Positions 1 through 9,008 are shown, counted from the first letter of the stretch. The stretch is DNA of 34,547 nt from DASQWP01 sp050697555 (GCA_050697555.1 JBOHAD010000022.1:1-34547), one strand, 5' to 3'. Translations and numbers: made by a program. The notes: generated by a model not told the origin, from the letters alone.

Positions 1-108
1 GTAGGCGTCGCCCGCCCGGATCGTCTCCGAGAGCGACGCGATCGCCCGCGGCTGGTCGCCGGTCGGCCGGTAGGCGTCGGAGACGCGGAAGGAGAGCACG
101 AAAACCAT
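1..108 (-). CDS. uvrB: UvrB, excinuclease ABC subunit B (N-terminal 36 codons, runs off the left edge)
   Basis: Reading leftward from an ATG at 108, the frame is open to the edge of the window and gives 36 residues. They contain the UvrB N-terminal signature: a short FRVSDAYRPTGDQPRAI stretch with the GDQP Q-motif, followed by a helix ending just where the family's QTLLG-x-TGxGKT Walker A would follow. UvrB is the damage-verifying helicase-like subunit of nucleotide excision repair. The Walker A and everything after it lie outside the window. The gene is divergent from the sulfatase with only 26 bp between the starts. The match is short but the motif and spacing are characteristic; I see no better alternative. 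Confidence 0.88.
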   Translation of the reverse strand, partial: MVFVLSFRVSDAYRPTGDQPRAIASLSETIRAGDAY

Positions 109-134
109 GGTAACCAGCCGCCGAAAGCGATAGC

Positions 135-1774
135 TTGCGGCCGAGCGTGACCGTCGCTCCCCGAACACTGGCCGCGGCCGCGGCGCTGCTCGCGTGTCTC
201 TTGGCGCTCCCGGGCCCGGCGGCCGCCCAGGCGGGCGAGCGACCGAACGTCGTCCTCATCCTCACCGACGACCAGCGCTGGGACACGCTCCAGCACATGC
301 CGAACGTCCAGAGCGAGCTGGTCGGCCACGGCGTGACCTTCGCCAACGGCTTCGTCACGAATCCGCGTTGCTGCCCGAGCAGGGCGAGCATCCTGACCGG
401 CGCATACTCGCACACGACGCGCGTCTACCAGAACGGCGGGTGGCTCGGCGGATTCAAGGCGTTCCGCGACGCCTCGACTGTCGCAACGTGGCTCGACGGC
501 GTCGGGTACGAGACCGCGCTGGTGGGCAAGTACCTGAACCAGTACCCGGGCTCGTACGTTCCCCCGGGCTGGGACCGATGGGTGGCGTTCATCTCTCCGG
601 TGGGCTTCTACAGGTACGGCTTCGACGAAGACGGCGAGACGTCCCCGGTCGCCGAACGAAGCACATACTCGACCGACTTCTGGCCGAGGAGGCTGTGTCG
701 TTCATCCAGACGGCAACGCGCCCGTTTTTCCTCTATGTCGCGCCCTACGCGCCGCACGCACCAGCGACTCCGGCGGAGCGCCACGAGAGCGAGTTCTCCG
801 AGCTTTCCGCCTGGCGTCCGCCGAGCTACAACGAGCCGGACGTCTCCGACAAGCCGGCGTGGCTCCGCGCGCTACCGACTCTCGACGCCGCCAGGTCGGC
901 GGCGCTCGACGCCTTCCGGGCCCAGCAACTCCGGTCGCTTCTCGCCGTGGACGAAGCGATCGCAGAGATCGTGCGGGCCCTCTCCGAGAGCGGCGAGCTC
1001 GAGAACACGCTGCTCGTCTTTACCTCGGACAACGGCCTGGCGTGGGGCGAGCATCGGTCGAGAGGAGGAAAGCGCGTCCCCTACGAGGAGTCCATCCGCG
1101 TTCCGTTCGTCGTCCGCTACGACCGGCTCGTCGCCACGGCGAGGACGGACACGCGCCCCGTTCTCAACATCGATCTCGCGCCGACGTTCGCAGCCCTCGC
1201 CGGCGCGCGGGCACCCGGCGCCGAGGGAAGGAGCTTCCTACCGCTTCTCGCAGGCGGCCGGGTCCCCTGGCGAACGCGATTTCTCGTCGAGCATCTTCGG
1301 CGGAACCCGCCGACGTACTGTGCGCTTCGGGCGCCGCGGTACTCCTTCGTCACGTACGCGACCGGCGAGCGCGAGCTCTACGACCTCGTCCGCGACCCGT
1401 ACCAGTTGACGAACGTTGCCGGCCGTCCCGCGTCGAGGAGCACGGTCGCCGTCCTGAGGAAACAGCTGGCGCGCTTGTGCAAACCGCCGCCACCGGGGTT
1501 GCCGCGGCACCTCCTCTGCACGCGGAAGGGTACGGGCGGCGCCGACGTGCTCCGCGGCACGAACGGTTACGACATCCTCTGCGGGGGGCGCGGAAACGAC
1601 CGCCTCTACCCGCGGAAGGGCAAGGACTGGGTCTACGCCGGCCCGGGAAGAGACGTCATCGGCGCGCGTGACGGCTTCGCGGACGTCATCTCGTGCGGCA
1701 AGGGCCACGACGTCGTGCGCGTCGATTCGCGCGACCGTGCGCGCAACGACTGCGAGCGGGTCAAGCGCGGCTAG
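135..1774 (+). pseudogene. Secreted sulfatase with RTX-like C-terminal tail, broken by one frameshift
   Basis: The sequence reads as one alkaline-phosphatase-superfamily sulfatase split over two frames. The first frame (TTG at 135; a GTG at 147 is an alternative) gives a signal peptide ending near AAAQAGE. It then has the metal-binding LTDDQ (Asp45/46) and the formylglycine motif C79-C-P-S-R followed by ASILTG. At about 677-680 the homology moves to the other frame (LAEEAVSFIQ, FLYVAPYAPHAP, VFTSDNG, GEHR) and runs to the TAG at 1774. One missing base near 677 explains it; there is no slippery heptamer. The last 80 residues carry degenerate GGxGxDxL calcium-binding repeats and a D-x-x-SCGKGHD...DCE ending common on secreted actinobacterial proteins. 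Joined length is about 546 residues, normal for the family. It is either a recent pseudogene or a sequencing error. The stop overlaps the convergent transglycosylase stop by 4 bp. Confidence 0.85.
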
Positions 1775-2319
1775 TCGAGCCCGAGCTCGCCCGCGTAGGC
1801 GCGCGAGTAGATCTCCCTGGCGGCGAGCACGTCGTCGACGTACTGTCGCGTCTCCGGAAAGCGAATCTCGCCGCCTGAGGCGAGCCATTCGTCCACGTTC
1901 GTCTGGCCGGCGTTGTAGGCGGCGAGCGCCAGGCGCTCGTCCTCGTACTTGCTCAGCAGCCGGCGCAGGTAGAAGGAGCCGTAGCGCACGTTGATCTCGG
2001 GATCGAGCAGGTCGGCGACGCGGAAGCGGCTCCCCCCGGTGTTGAGCGCGATCCCCTGGGCGGTGTCGGGAAGGAGCTGCATGAGCCCCAGCGCGCCCTC
2101 CGAGGAGCGGGCCTCGGGGTCGAACTTGCTCTCGCGGTAGATCACCGCCGCGAGCAGCGCGGCGTCGAGGTCGTAGTTCTCGGCGTGCCCGCGCACGATG
2201 TGCTCGTACTCGAGCGGATAGCGCAGCCTCGCGTACCAGGACGGGTTCGTCTCCTCCACGTAGACGAGCCCCGCGCCGAGGGCAGCGAGAAGGACGAGTC
2301 CGGCGAGGATGAGCTTCAT
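1771..2319 (-). CDS. Membrane-anchored lytic transglycosylase (SLT domain)
   Basis: 182 residues. An N-terminal hydrophobic segment (residues 3-21) acts as signal anchor. It is followed by a goose-type-lysozyme/SLT domain with the catalytic Glu in AVIYRESKF, the GALGLMQLLP motif and LALAAYNAG. These enzymes cleave the MurNAc-GlcNAc bond of peptidoglycan with formation of 1,6-anhydroMurNAc. The size and single N-terminal anchor resemble small Slt70-domain proteins encoded beside coaE in actinobacteria. The ATG overlaps the coaE stop as ATGA, so the two are translationally coupled in the rpsA-coaE-slt operon. The stop shares CTAG with the convergent sulfatase. Confidence 0.9.
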   Translation of the reverse strand: MKLILAGLVLLAALGAGLVYVEETNPSWYARLRYPLEYEHIVRGHAENYDLDAALLAAVIYRESKFDPEARSSEGALGLMQLLPDTAQGIALNTGGSRFRVADLLDPEINVRYGSFYLRRLLSKYEDERLALAAYNAGQTNVDEWLASGGEIRFPETRQYVDDVLAAREIYSRAYAGELGLD

Positions 2320-2894
2320 CCGGCCGACAGCCTGTCCACGACGTTGGACACGAAGGCGTCGAGATCCTCGAGCGAGCCGTCGTTCACGTAGGTGAAGTCC
2401 GCGCGCGCCGCCTTCTCGTCGTCCGACAGGAGCCGCTGCTCTCGCGCGTGCATCGGCCGGATCTGGCGCGAGACGCGCACCTCGGGTGCGGCGGTGACGA
2501 CGACGACGGCGTCGAAGTGCTCCTCTGCGCCGACCTCGTACAGGAGCGGCACCTCGGTGACACAGACGGCCGGCGGATCGGCCAGCGCGGCGAGCTCGTC
2601 GCGCCAGCGCAGGTACGTCGCCGACACGCGGGGGTGGAGCAGCGCCTCCAGCCAGCGAAGCGAGGCCGGGTCGCCGAAGACGACTTCGCCGACGCGGCCG
2701 CGGTCGATCTCGCCGTCGGGCCCGAGGACGTCCTCCCCCAGGCGCTCGACGATCGCCCGCTTCACCTCGGGATCCTCGCGCAGTAGCCGGTGCACAATCT
2801 CGTCGCTCGAGATCACGGCCGCCCCGTGCTGCGCGAAGGCGCGGAGCGCCTCCGACTTGCCGGCCCCGATCCCCCCCGTGACGGCGACCGCCAC
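2316..2894 (-). CDS. coaE: Dephospho-CoA kinase
   Basis: CoaE phosphorylates the 3'-hydroxyl of dephospho-CoA, the last step of CoA synthesis, in the cytoplasm. The P-loop GGIGAGKS begins at residue 7, followed by the SSDEIVHRLLRE segment (DxD/E-type substrate site) and the EVPLLYEVG motif. The C-terminal R-Q-R-LLSDDEKAARADF lid region is also present. A longer frame opens at 2984, but it would overlap 80 bp of rpsA. I chose the GTG at 2894, which gives 192 residues starting MAVAVTGGIGAGKS. That matches the family length of about 200 and lies 10 bp after the rpsA stop. No strong Shine-Dalgarno is visible. It overlaps the downstream transglycosylase by 4 bp. Confidence 0.93.
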   Translation of the reverse strand: MAVAVTGGIGAGKSEALRAFAQHGAAVISSDEIVHRLLREDPEVKRAIVERLGEDVLGPDGEIDRGRVGEVVFGDPASLRWLEALLHPRVSATYLRWRDELAALADPPAVCVTEVPLLYEVGAEEHFDAVVVVTAAPEVRVSRQIRPMHAREQRLLSDDEKAARADFTYVNDGSLEDLDAFVSNVVDRLSAG

Positions 2895-2904
2895 GGGCTT
2901 CGCG

Positions 2905-4230
2905 TCAGGACTCGTCTTCGTCGGGCGGCGCGGGCGGTGCGCCCTCGGAATCGCCAGGGCCCGGAGTCTCCGGCGCCACCTCATCGGCCTCCATGCTCGC
3001 GTCCGCCTCCTCGGCGGGAACCTCCTGTTGCGCGGCCGGCTCCGTGAAGACCTCCTCCGAGAGGCCGAGCGCGGGCGCGGCCTCGCCGATCGGCCCGCGG
3101 ACGGACTCGCCGTCCTCCACGCGCTTGAGCGAGAGCGAGAGGCGACGGCGCTCGGCGTCCATCTCGATGATCTTCGCCTGCACGGTCTCGCCCTGGGAGA
3201 CGATCTCGCGCGGGTTCTCGACGTGGTGCTCGGCGAGCTCGGAGATGTGCACGAGCCCCTCCACGCCCGGGAGGATCTCGACGAACGCGCCGAAGGTGAC
3301 GACCTTGGTCACGCGACCCTCGACCACGTCGCCCTGGTCGTAGGCGTCGATGACCTCCTGCCAGGGGTCGGACTGGGTCTGCTTGAGCCCGAGCGAGATG
3401 CGCTGGCGCTCGCGGTCGATGTCCAGCACCTTGACCCGCACCTCCTGCCCGATCTCGAGCAGCTCGGACGGATGGTTGACGTGGCTCCAGGAGAGCTCGG
3501 AGATGTGGATGAGGCCGTCGATGCCCTCCAGGTCGACGAAGGCGCCGAAGTCGACGATGTTCGAGATCGTCCCCTCGACGACGTCGCCGGGCGAGAGGCG
3601 GTCGAGGATCGCCTGCCGCATCTCCCGGCGCTCCTCCTCGAGCACGGCCCGGCGCGAGAGCACCACGTTGTTACGGCTGCGGTTGAGCTCGATCACCTTG
3701 CAGCGCAGCGTCTGGCCCATGAACTCGTCGAGGTCCTGCACCCGGCGGATGTCGACGAGCGAGGCGGGGAGGAAGCCGCGCACGCCGAGGTCGAGGATGA
3801 GGCCGCCTTTGACGACCTCGATGACGATGCCCTCGACAGGCTCGCCGCTCTCGGCCGCGCCCTCGATCCTCTTCCACGCCATCTCGAAGCGCGCGCGCTT
3901 CTTCGAGAGGATGAGCCGACCCTCGGCATCCTCCTTCGTCATCACGAGCGCGTCGATCTCGTCGCCCAGCTGCACCTCGTCGGCCGGGTTGACCGAGCGG
4001 CGGATGGAGAGCTCGGAGACCGGGATGACGCCCTCCGACTTGTAGCCGATGTCGACGAGGACCTCGTCCTTGTCGACGCGGACGACCTTGCCGCTCACGA
4101 CCTCGCCCTCGTTGATGACGGGAAAGGTCGAGTCGTAATCGGGGATCAGCTCGCCGTCCGGACCGCGGGTCCAGACGTCGTCATCTGCCTTCTGAATCTC
4201 TGCTTCTGTCGCGGTCTCGTTCGGAGCCAT
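2905..4230 (-). CDS. rpsA: 30S ribosomal protein S1 (four S1 domains)
   Basis: 441 residues with four OB-fold S1 repeats at roughly 40-110, 128-190, 212-281 and 297-366. Repeats 3 and 4 carry the classic VDFGAFVDL / VTFGAFVEI and GLIHISELS / GLVHISELA motifs. The C-terminal 70 residues form an acidic, proline-rich tail (DEDES end), as in actinobacterial S1. E. coli S1 has six domains; four is normal here. S1 binds mRNA leaders and helps load them on the 30S subunit. The ATG at 4230 has no Shine-Dalgarno. A TATAAT box lies 12 nt upstream, so the transcript has a very short leader or none. It is the first gene of rpsA-coaE-slt. Confidence 0.95.
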   Translation of the reverse strand: MAPNETATEAEIQKADDDVWTRGPDGELIPDYDSTFPVINEGEVVSGKVVRVDKDEVLVDIGYKSEGVIPVSELSIRRSVNPADEVQLGDEIDALVMTKEDAEGRLILSKKRARFEMAWKRIEGAAESGEPVEGIVIEVVKGGLILDLGVRGFLPASLVDIRRVQDLDEFMGQTLRCKVIELNRSRNNVVLSRRAVLEEERREMRQAILDRLSPGDVVEGTISNIVDFGAFVDLEGIDGLIHISELSWSHVNHPSELLEIGQEVRVKVLDIDRERQRISLGLKQTQSDPWQEVIDAYDQGDVVEGRVTKVVTFGAFVEILPGVEGLVHISELAEHHVENPREIVSQGETVQAKIIEMDAERRRLSLSLKRVEDGESVRGPIGEAAPALGLSEEVFTEPAAQQEVPAEEADASMEADEVAPETPGPGDSEGAPPAPPDEDES

Positions 4231-4242
4231 GCGGGATCGCGC

Positions 4243-4248
4243 ATTATA
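4243..4248 (-). promoter_or_regulatory. TATAAT -10 box of rpsA
   Basis: On the minus strand a perfect TATAAT lies 12 nt before the rpsA ATG, inside the 29-bp divergent gap shared with the gene starting at 4260. No consensus -35 is visible 16-18 bp upstream. The predicted leader is about 5-6 nt and has no Shine-Dalgarno. Confidence 0.55.
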
Positions 4249-4259
4249 GCCAGGGACTT

Positions 4260-5267
4260 ATGAACGGCCGGGACCTCCTCATCCTCGCGGCGGTCCTCCT
4301 CGTGGGAGGCTTTGCCGTGGCAGACGCGATCCGGAGCGAGGCCGAGTCGACGCGACCCCAGACGCAGGCCGAGGAGCCGACGACGAGGAGCAGCGTCGTC
4401 CCCGAGCCGCCCGAGGATCTCGGGCGGACGCGATTCCCAGGTGTCTCCGGAGCGGGCGGCTCGGTCGTCTTCACGCAGCCGGGCACCTGTCCCGTCCGCG
4501 AGGTCGACGTCTCGAGCGGATTCGAGTTCGCGAATGTGGTCGCTCGCTCCTCCTGCGAGCTGTGGGTCCCTCCCGTTACGGGCAGGGTCGCGGTCGGGAT
4601 CGGCCAGGCGACCCGCGACGCGGTCCCGTTCCGCTTCGTCGACCTGGCCGGAACGTCACAGAACCTCGGCGGCTCCCGTGCCCTCTTCGCGTTCCTCGTC
4701 TGGAGCGACGACGGCCAGCGGGCGGCCTGGTGCACGCGTCCGACGACGGGCTTCGACGTCCAGGTCGTCGGGAGGGGGAGCCGGAGGCTTCCCGAGTGCC
4801 CGGCCGCCTACTCGCCCGACGGCGAGATCGCGTACGCGCGGGAGGATCGGGTCGTCGTGGAAGGAGGGCGCACGGAGCTTCGCGCCTCGGGCACGGTCAC
4901 ATTCGTCAAGTACGCCGCGGACGGCTCGGTTGCCGTGGTCGTGGACGGAACGCGGATCGAGCGCTGGAGCGAGGGGCGGCGGCAGCAGCTCGTGGACCTC
5001 CCGGCCGCTCTCCAGGGCAAGAACCCGATCTTCTCCCCCGACAACTGCGCCGCCCTCTTCCGCGACGGGGACGCCATGCGCCTCGTGGACGTCGGTTGCT
5101 TCCCCTTCGAGGAGCGCAGCTTCTCGGGAACGACCGGGGCCTGGTCGCCGGACGGCCGGTGGATCGCGGTCGGCGGCCCGAGTCGGCTCGTGTTCCACGA
5201 CCTCGAGGGCGGCCAGCCCGTCGACTGGCCCGTCGGCGCGGTCGAGATCGCCTGGCGCCGCTCGTGA
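4260..5267 (+). CDS. Membrane-anchored beta-propeller-like protein of unknown function
   Basis: 335 residues. An N-terminal transmembrane anchor (residues 5-22) is followed by a Pro/Glu/Thr linker to about residue 55. The exported domain has repeated motifs typical of WD40-like/TolB propeller blades: LVWSDDGQRAAWC, AYSPDGEIAYA, IFSPDNCAALF, AWSPDGRWIAV. Several paired cysteines suggest an oxidising extracytoplasmic location. The ATG at 4260 has an AGGGA five bases upstream. The stop TGA overlaps the GTG of the following lipoprotein gene (GTGA), so the two are co-translated and probably act together at the cell surface. No enzymatic motif is visible, and I cannot name a specific function. Confidence 0.8.
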   Translation: MNGRDLLILAAVLLVGGFAVADAIRSEAESTRPQTQAEEPTTRSSVVPEPPEDLGRTRFPGVSGAGGSVVFTQPGTCPVREVDVSSGFEFANVVARSSCELWVPPVTGRVAVGIGQATRDAVPFRFVDLAGTSQNLGGSRALFAFLVWSDDGQRAAWCTRPTTGFDVQVVGRGSRRLPECPAAYSPDGEIAYAREDRVVVEGGRTELRASGTVTFVKYAADGSVAVVVDGTRIERWSEGRRQQLVDLPAALQGKNPIFSPDNCAALFRDGDAMRLVDVGCFPFEERSFSGTTGAWSPDGRWIAVGGPSRLVFHDLEGGQPVDWPVGAVEIAWRRS

Positions 5268-5911
5268 GAGCGCCCCTCGGCGCCGCGCTTCTTCTCTGCC
5301 TCTGCGCCTGCGGCGGCTCAGATCCGGCTGCAGAGGATCCGAGCACGAGCACGCGCACGGCGGGGCCTGAGACGACCACCGCGGTCGAGCCGACGACGAC
5401 GGAGGAGACGGAGTCGGGCGTCGTGCTCGTGCCGATGCCGGAGCAAGCGTTACGCACGTGCCGCAGCTCCGCACGGCTGCGACCGGTCTGCCCCACCCTC
5501 GTCCCGGAGGCGCCGTACGACGAGCTTCCGGAGGTGTTCGTGGCCGACCTGCTTCCCGCCGAACGCGGGTCGCCCGAGGCGTTCAACCTCCAGTGGGGAG
5601 CCGAGAACCCCGCCCGCCCCGAGCGCAACCGCCCGCCGCGGCTCTCCCACGTCGTGCTGGTGGCCGCGAGCCGTGGCGGAGCGCTCCGCGGCGTCGCGGC
5701 GCGCGCCCTCCGCCGAGCGACCTGGGCCGGGCGCGAGGGGGCCCTCCTGCGAGCGGTACCATTCCCGCGCGGCGGCCTGCACGGCGATCACCTGATCTTC
5801 CGCTGGCGGGACGGGCGACGGGAGTACGCGGCGTCGCTCCATACCTGGAAGCCTTTCCAGGAGACCGTCGACACGCTCGAGGCGATCGTGGCCTCGATGC
5901 CGAGTCGTTAG
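5264..5911 (+). CDS. Putative lipoprotein of unknown function
   Basis: The GTG at 5264 overlaps the previous stop (GTGA) and begins a 215-residue protein. A short type II signal peptide has lipobox L-C-A-C (lipidated Cys16), followed by GGSD and a Thr/Glu-rich low-complexity linker (residues 22-48). The folded part has RLRPVCPTLVP, a cysteine-containing start, and ends in a YAASLHTWKPFQET segment. No known domain is recognised. Start choice rests on the overlap and on the signal peptide beginning immediately. The stop shares TTAG with the convergent acetyltransferase gene. It probably functions with the propeller-like protein encoded just upstream. Confidence 0.78.
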   Translation: MRAPLGAALLLCLCACGGSDPAAEDPSTSTRTAGPETTTAVEPTTTEETESGVVLVPMPEQALRTCRSSARLRPVCPTLVPEAPYDELPEVFVADLLPAERGSPEAFNLQWGAENPARPERNRPPRLSHVVLVAASRGGALRGVAARALRRATWAGREGALLRAVPFPRGGLHGDHLIFRWRDGRREYAASLHTWKPFQETVDTLEAIVASMPSR

Positions 5912-6417
5912 CGGTCGAGCGCGTACCAGACGACCTCGCGGCCGCGCCACTGCGTCGCGCCGCGGTAAGTCAGACCGAGCCGCTCCATGACGGCGCGGGA
6001 GCGCCGGTTGCCGGGCCGCGTGATCGAGAGGAGCTGCGGGTCGTCGAGGTGCTGGCGCCAGCACTCGACGGCGGCGCGGCCGCCCTCGGTGGCGAGTCCC
6101 CGGCCGGTGTAGTCGGCGTGGAGCGTCCAGCCGACCTCGACGGGGTCGGGCGCCAGGGGCCAGTCGTGGTGGCGTATGAGCCCGATTCGGCCGATGAAGC
6201 AACCAGTCTGGAGGTCCTCGGCCGCCCAGAGGCTGAACCCCTCGTGGCGCCAGGCGAGCGTGAAATCGAGAATCTGCTTCTTGGCCTGATCCGCGTCGAG
6301 CGGCGGGTGGTGCTCGAGGTAGTGGGGTTGGGCGTAGATCTCCGCGAGAGGATCCGCGTCCTCCTCGCGCCACTGCCGGAGGAGGAGACGCTCCGTCCGC
6401 AGCTCCTCCGGGATCAC
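5908..6417 (-). CDS. GNAT-family N-acetyltransferase (RimJ/RimL type)
   Basis: 169 residues from a GTG that overlaps the polA stop (GTGA). The start motif LRTERLLLRQWREEDAD is that of the RimJ/RimL-like Acetyltransf_3 group. The acetyl-CoA pyrophosphate-binding motif is seen as YTGRGLATEG (about residues 100-110), and the C-terminal GNRRSRAVMERLGL motif follows. Members acetylate N-termini of ribosomal proteins or small amines; the substrate here cannot be told. A longer frame opens upstream inside polA, but its extra N-terminus is Arg-rich shadow sequence, so the GTG at 6417 is preferred. The gene is coupled to polA. Confidence 0.9.
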   Translation of the reverse strand: MIPEELRTERLLLRQWREEDADPLAEIYAQPHYLEHHPPLDADQAKKQILDFTLAWRHEGFSLWAAEDLQTGCFIGRIGLIRHHDWPLAPDPVEVGWTLHADYTGRGLATEGGRAAVECWRQHLDDPQLLSITRPGNRRSRAVMERLGLTYRGATQWRGREVVWYALDR

Positions 6418-9002
6418 TCCTTTGCTTCGTTCCAGTCGTCGCCCACGCCGACGTCGACCGCCAGGGGCGGGTCGAGCGGGTAGGCGGCGCACATCTCCTC
6501 GCGCACGAGGTCGCGCACGGCGGTCGTCTCCACGTCGGGCACCTCGAAGAGGAGCTCGTCGTGTACCTGGAGGACGAGGCGCGCCCCTCTTCCCTCTTCG
6601 CGGAGGCGCCGGTGGATCGCCACCATCGCCGCCTTGATGATGTCCGCCGCCGTCCCCTGCATGACCGAGTTGACCGCGAGCCGCTCGCCGAGCGAGCGCG
6701 TCTGGCGACTGTGGGCCTTGAGCTCCGGTACAGGCCGGCGGCGGCCGAGGAGCGTCGTCACGTAGCCGTCCCGCTCGGCCTGCTCGATCGTACGCTGGAT
6801 GAAGTCCTGGACGTGCGGGAAGCGGGCGAGGTAGGCGTCGATGTACTGCTGAGCCTGCTCGCGAGGGATGTGGAGGTTCTCGGAGAGGCCGAAGGCGGAG
6901 ATCCCGTAGATGATCCCGAAGTTGACCATCTTGGCAACGTTGCGCTCGTCCTTGGTGAGCGTCGCCCGCTCCTTGCCGAGCACCTCCGCCGCCGTGGCCG
7001 CGTGGATGTCCTCACCTGCCGCAAACGCCTCGCGCAGCTTCAGCTCACCGGAGACGTGCGCGAGAATGCGCAGCTCGACCTGCGAGTAGTCGGCCGAAAG
7101 GAGGCGCGTCCCAGGCTCGGCCACGAAAGCGCTCCGGATCTCGCGGCCGAGCTCCGTGCGGATCGGGATCGCCTGCAGGTTGGGACTCGTCGTCGAGAGC
7201 CGGCCGGTGGACGCGACGTGCTGGTTGAAGGTCGTGTGCAGGCGACCGTCCGCCTCGGAGATCAGCCCTGGGAGTGGCCCCAGGTACGTGTTCAGGAGCT
7301 TCGAGTACTCGCGCCACTCCTCGAGCACGCCGACGATCTCGTGCTCGTGGCGGATCGAGCGCAGGACGCGCGTGTCCGTCGAGTAGCCGGTCTTCCCCTT
7401 GCGCCCGGCGGTGAGCTCGAGCTTCTCGAAGAGGATGCGCGCGACCTGCTGCGTCGAGCCCAGCATGAACTCCTCGCCGGCGAGCTCGTGCGCGCGGGCC
7501 TCGAGCTCCTCGACGCGGTCGGCCAGGCGCGCCGTGATCTCGCCCATCCGGTAGGTGTCGATCTTGACGCCGGCGTCCTCCATGGCGGCCAGCACCTCGG
7601 TGAGCGGGAGCTCGATCGTCCGGTAGAGCGGGTCGAGGCCGCGCTCGGCCACGCGGGTGCGGAGGAGCGGCGCGAGCCTGAGAGTCGCTGCGGCGCGGCG
7701 GACGAGCGCCGCGGTCTCCTCGTCCGTGGCCGGGTCGGGCTGGAGCTCGACCCCGTACTCGGCTGCCAGGTCGTCGAGCACGTACGACGACCGGCCCGGC
7801 TCGATCAGGTACGCCATCAGGAGGGTGTCGTCTTTCTGCGCGAGCCCGGCAGAGCCGAGCTCGCGCAAGAGGGGCTTCCAGTTGTGCGCGACTGCCTCGC
7901 GCACGCCAAGCGCATGCGCGAGCTCCGCTCGGGAGCCGAGGATAACGGGCTCGCCCTCGACGGCGAGACCTGCTCGATCGTCGGACACCGCGATGGCGAC
8001 CGGCTCCGAGCCTCCGGGCAGCTTCCCCTCGCGCCACGACACCTGCACGCCCTCGATCTTCATCGGCGCCGCAGGCAGCGCCTCGTCGATGACGTCGACG
8101 CGCTGGAGGAGGTTGCGGAACTCGAAGTGCCGGAACATCTCCTTGAGCTGGGAGCGATCGGGAGGCGCGAGGACGAGCTCGGCCGGGTCGCAGTCGAGGG
8201 GGAGGTCGCGCCGCATCGTCGCCAGGTCCTTGGACGCCCGCGCCTGCTCGTCGTGCTCCCGCAGGTTCTTCGAGCGCGCCGGCGAGAGCTCGTCGACGTG
8301 CTCGAGCACTCCCTCGAGCGAGCCGTACTGCGCGACGAGCTGCCCGGCGGTCTTGTCGCCGATGCCGGGAACGCCGGGGATGTTGTCGGACGTGTCCCCC
8401 TTGAGGCCGATGAAGTCGGGCACCTGCTCGGGCGTCACCCCGTAACGGGCGAACACGCGCTCGGGCGTGTAGACGTGCACGTCGGCGACGCCGCGCGGCG
8501 TCATCATCAGGCAGACGTTCTCGGAGCAGAGCTGGAAGGCGTCCCGGTCGGTGGAGACGACGCACGTCTTGATCCCGGCCTCGTCGGCGCGGGTGGCGAG
8601 CGTGGCGATGACGTCGTCCGCCTCCCAGCCCTCGAACTCCAGGTTGCGGTAGCCGAACGCCTCTACGATCGGCCGGAAGTGCGGGAACTGCTCGCGCAGG
8701 AGGTCGGGCATCGGGCGCCGGTCGACCTTGTACTCGGGCGCGAGCTCCGTCCGGTGCACGGGCCGCGTGTCCCAGGCGACGGCGACACCCTTCGGCGCGT
8801 AGTCGGAGAGGAGCTTGAAGAGCATGTTCGTGAAGCCGAGGAGGGCGTTCGTGGGGAAGCCCTCGCTCGTGGCGAGCTCCTCCGGCAGGGCGAAATAGGC
8901 CCGGTAGGCGAGGTTGTTGCCGTCGACGAGGAACAGGTCGGACTCGCGCGCGGGCGCGTCGTCGAGCTGGAGCTCAGCTCCTGTCAGCGTCTTCGGGCTC
9001 AC
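6414..9002 (-). CDS. polA: DNA polymerase I (proofreading domain degenerate)
   Basis: 862 residues. The N-terminal 5'-3' nuclease (about 20-310) has VDGNNLAYRAYFA, EADDVIATLA, STDRDAFQL and GLKGDTSDNIPGVPGIGDKTA. The central 3'-5' exonuclease-like domain lacks the DxE metal ligands, so it is non-proofreading as in Bacillus and Thermus enzymes. The polymerase domain carries motif A (DYSQVELRILA), the O-helix (RNVAKMVNFGIIYG, with the Phe of the E. coli F762 position) and motif C (QVHDELLFEVP). It acts in Okazaki fragment maturation and repair synthesis. The start GTG at 9002 is preceded by TAGAGT and 6 nt with no Shine-Dalgarno, consistent with a leaderless mRNA. The stop overlaps the GNAT start. 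Confidence 0.97.
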   Translation of the reverse strand: MSPKTLTGAELQLDDAPARESDLFLVDGNNLAYRAYFALPEELATSEGFPTNALLGFTNMLFKLLSDYAPKGVAVAWDTRPVHRTELAPEYKVDRRPMPDLLREQFPHFRPIVEAFGYRNLEFEGWEADDVIATLATRADEAGIKTCVVSTDRDAFQLCSENVCLMMTPRGVADVHVYTPERVFARYGVTPEQVPDFIGLKGDTSDNIPGVPGIGDKTAGQLVAQYGSLEGVLEHVDELSPARSKNLREHDEQARASKDLATMRRDLPLDCDPAELVLAPPDRSQLKEMFRHFEFRNLLQRVDVIDEALPAAPMKIEGVQVSWREGKLPGGSEPVAIAVSDDRAGLAVEGEPVILGSRAELAHALGVREAVAHNWKPLLRELGSAGLAQKDDTLLMAYLIEPGRSSYVLDDLAAEYGVELQPDPATDEETAALVRRAAATLRLAPLLRTRVAERGLDPLYRTIELPLTEVLAAMEDAGVKIDTYRMGEITARLADRVEELEARAHELAGEEFMLGSTQQVARILFEKLELTAGRKGKTGYSTDTRVLRSIRHEHEIVGVLEEWREYSKLLNTYLGPLPGLISEADGRLHTTFNQHVASTGRLSTTSPNLQAIPIRTELGREIRSAFVAEPGTRLLSADYSQVELRILAHVSGELKLREAFAAGEDIHAATAAEVLGKERATLTKDERNVAKMVNFGIIYGISAFGLSENLHIPREQAQQYIDAYLARFPHVQDFIQRTIEQAERDGYVTTLLGRRRPVPELKAHSRQTRSLGERLAVNSVMQGTAADIIKAAMVAIHRRLREEGRGARLVLQVHDELLFEVPDVETTAVRDLVREEMCAAYPLDPPLAVDVGVGDDWNEAKE

Positions 9003-9008
9003 GCCGAC

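Noticed and set aside
670..690. Programmed -1 frameshift in the sulfatase
   Set aside because: No X-XXY-YYZ heptamer and no downstream stem; a simple deletion or sequencing error is more economical.
2895..2984. Longer coaE N-terminus starting at 2984
   Set aside because: It would overlap rpsA by 80 bp with an Arg-rich shadow sequence; the GTG at 2894 gives the family length.
2392..4263. A 623-codon open frame on the plus strand antisense to rpsA and coaE
   Set aside because: It is a GC-rich shadow of real minus-strand genes; the translation is low-complexity Arg/Leu/Asp-rich and matches no fold.
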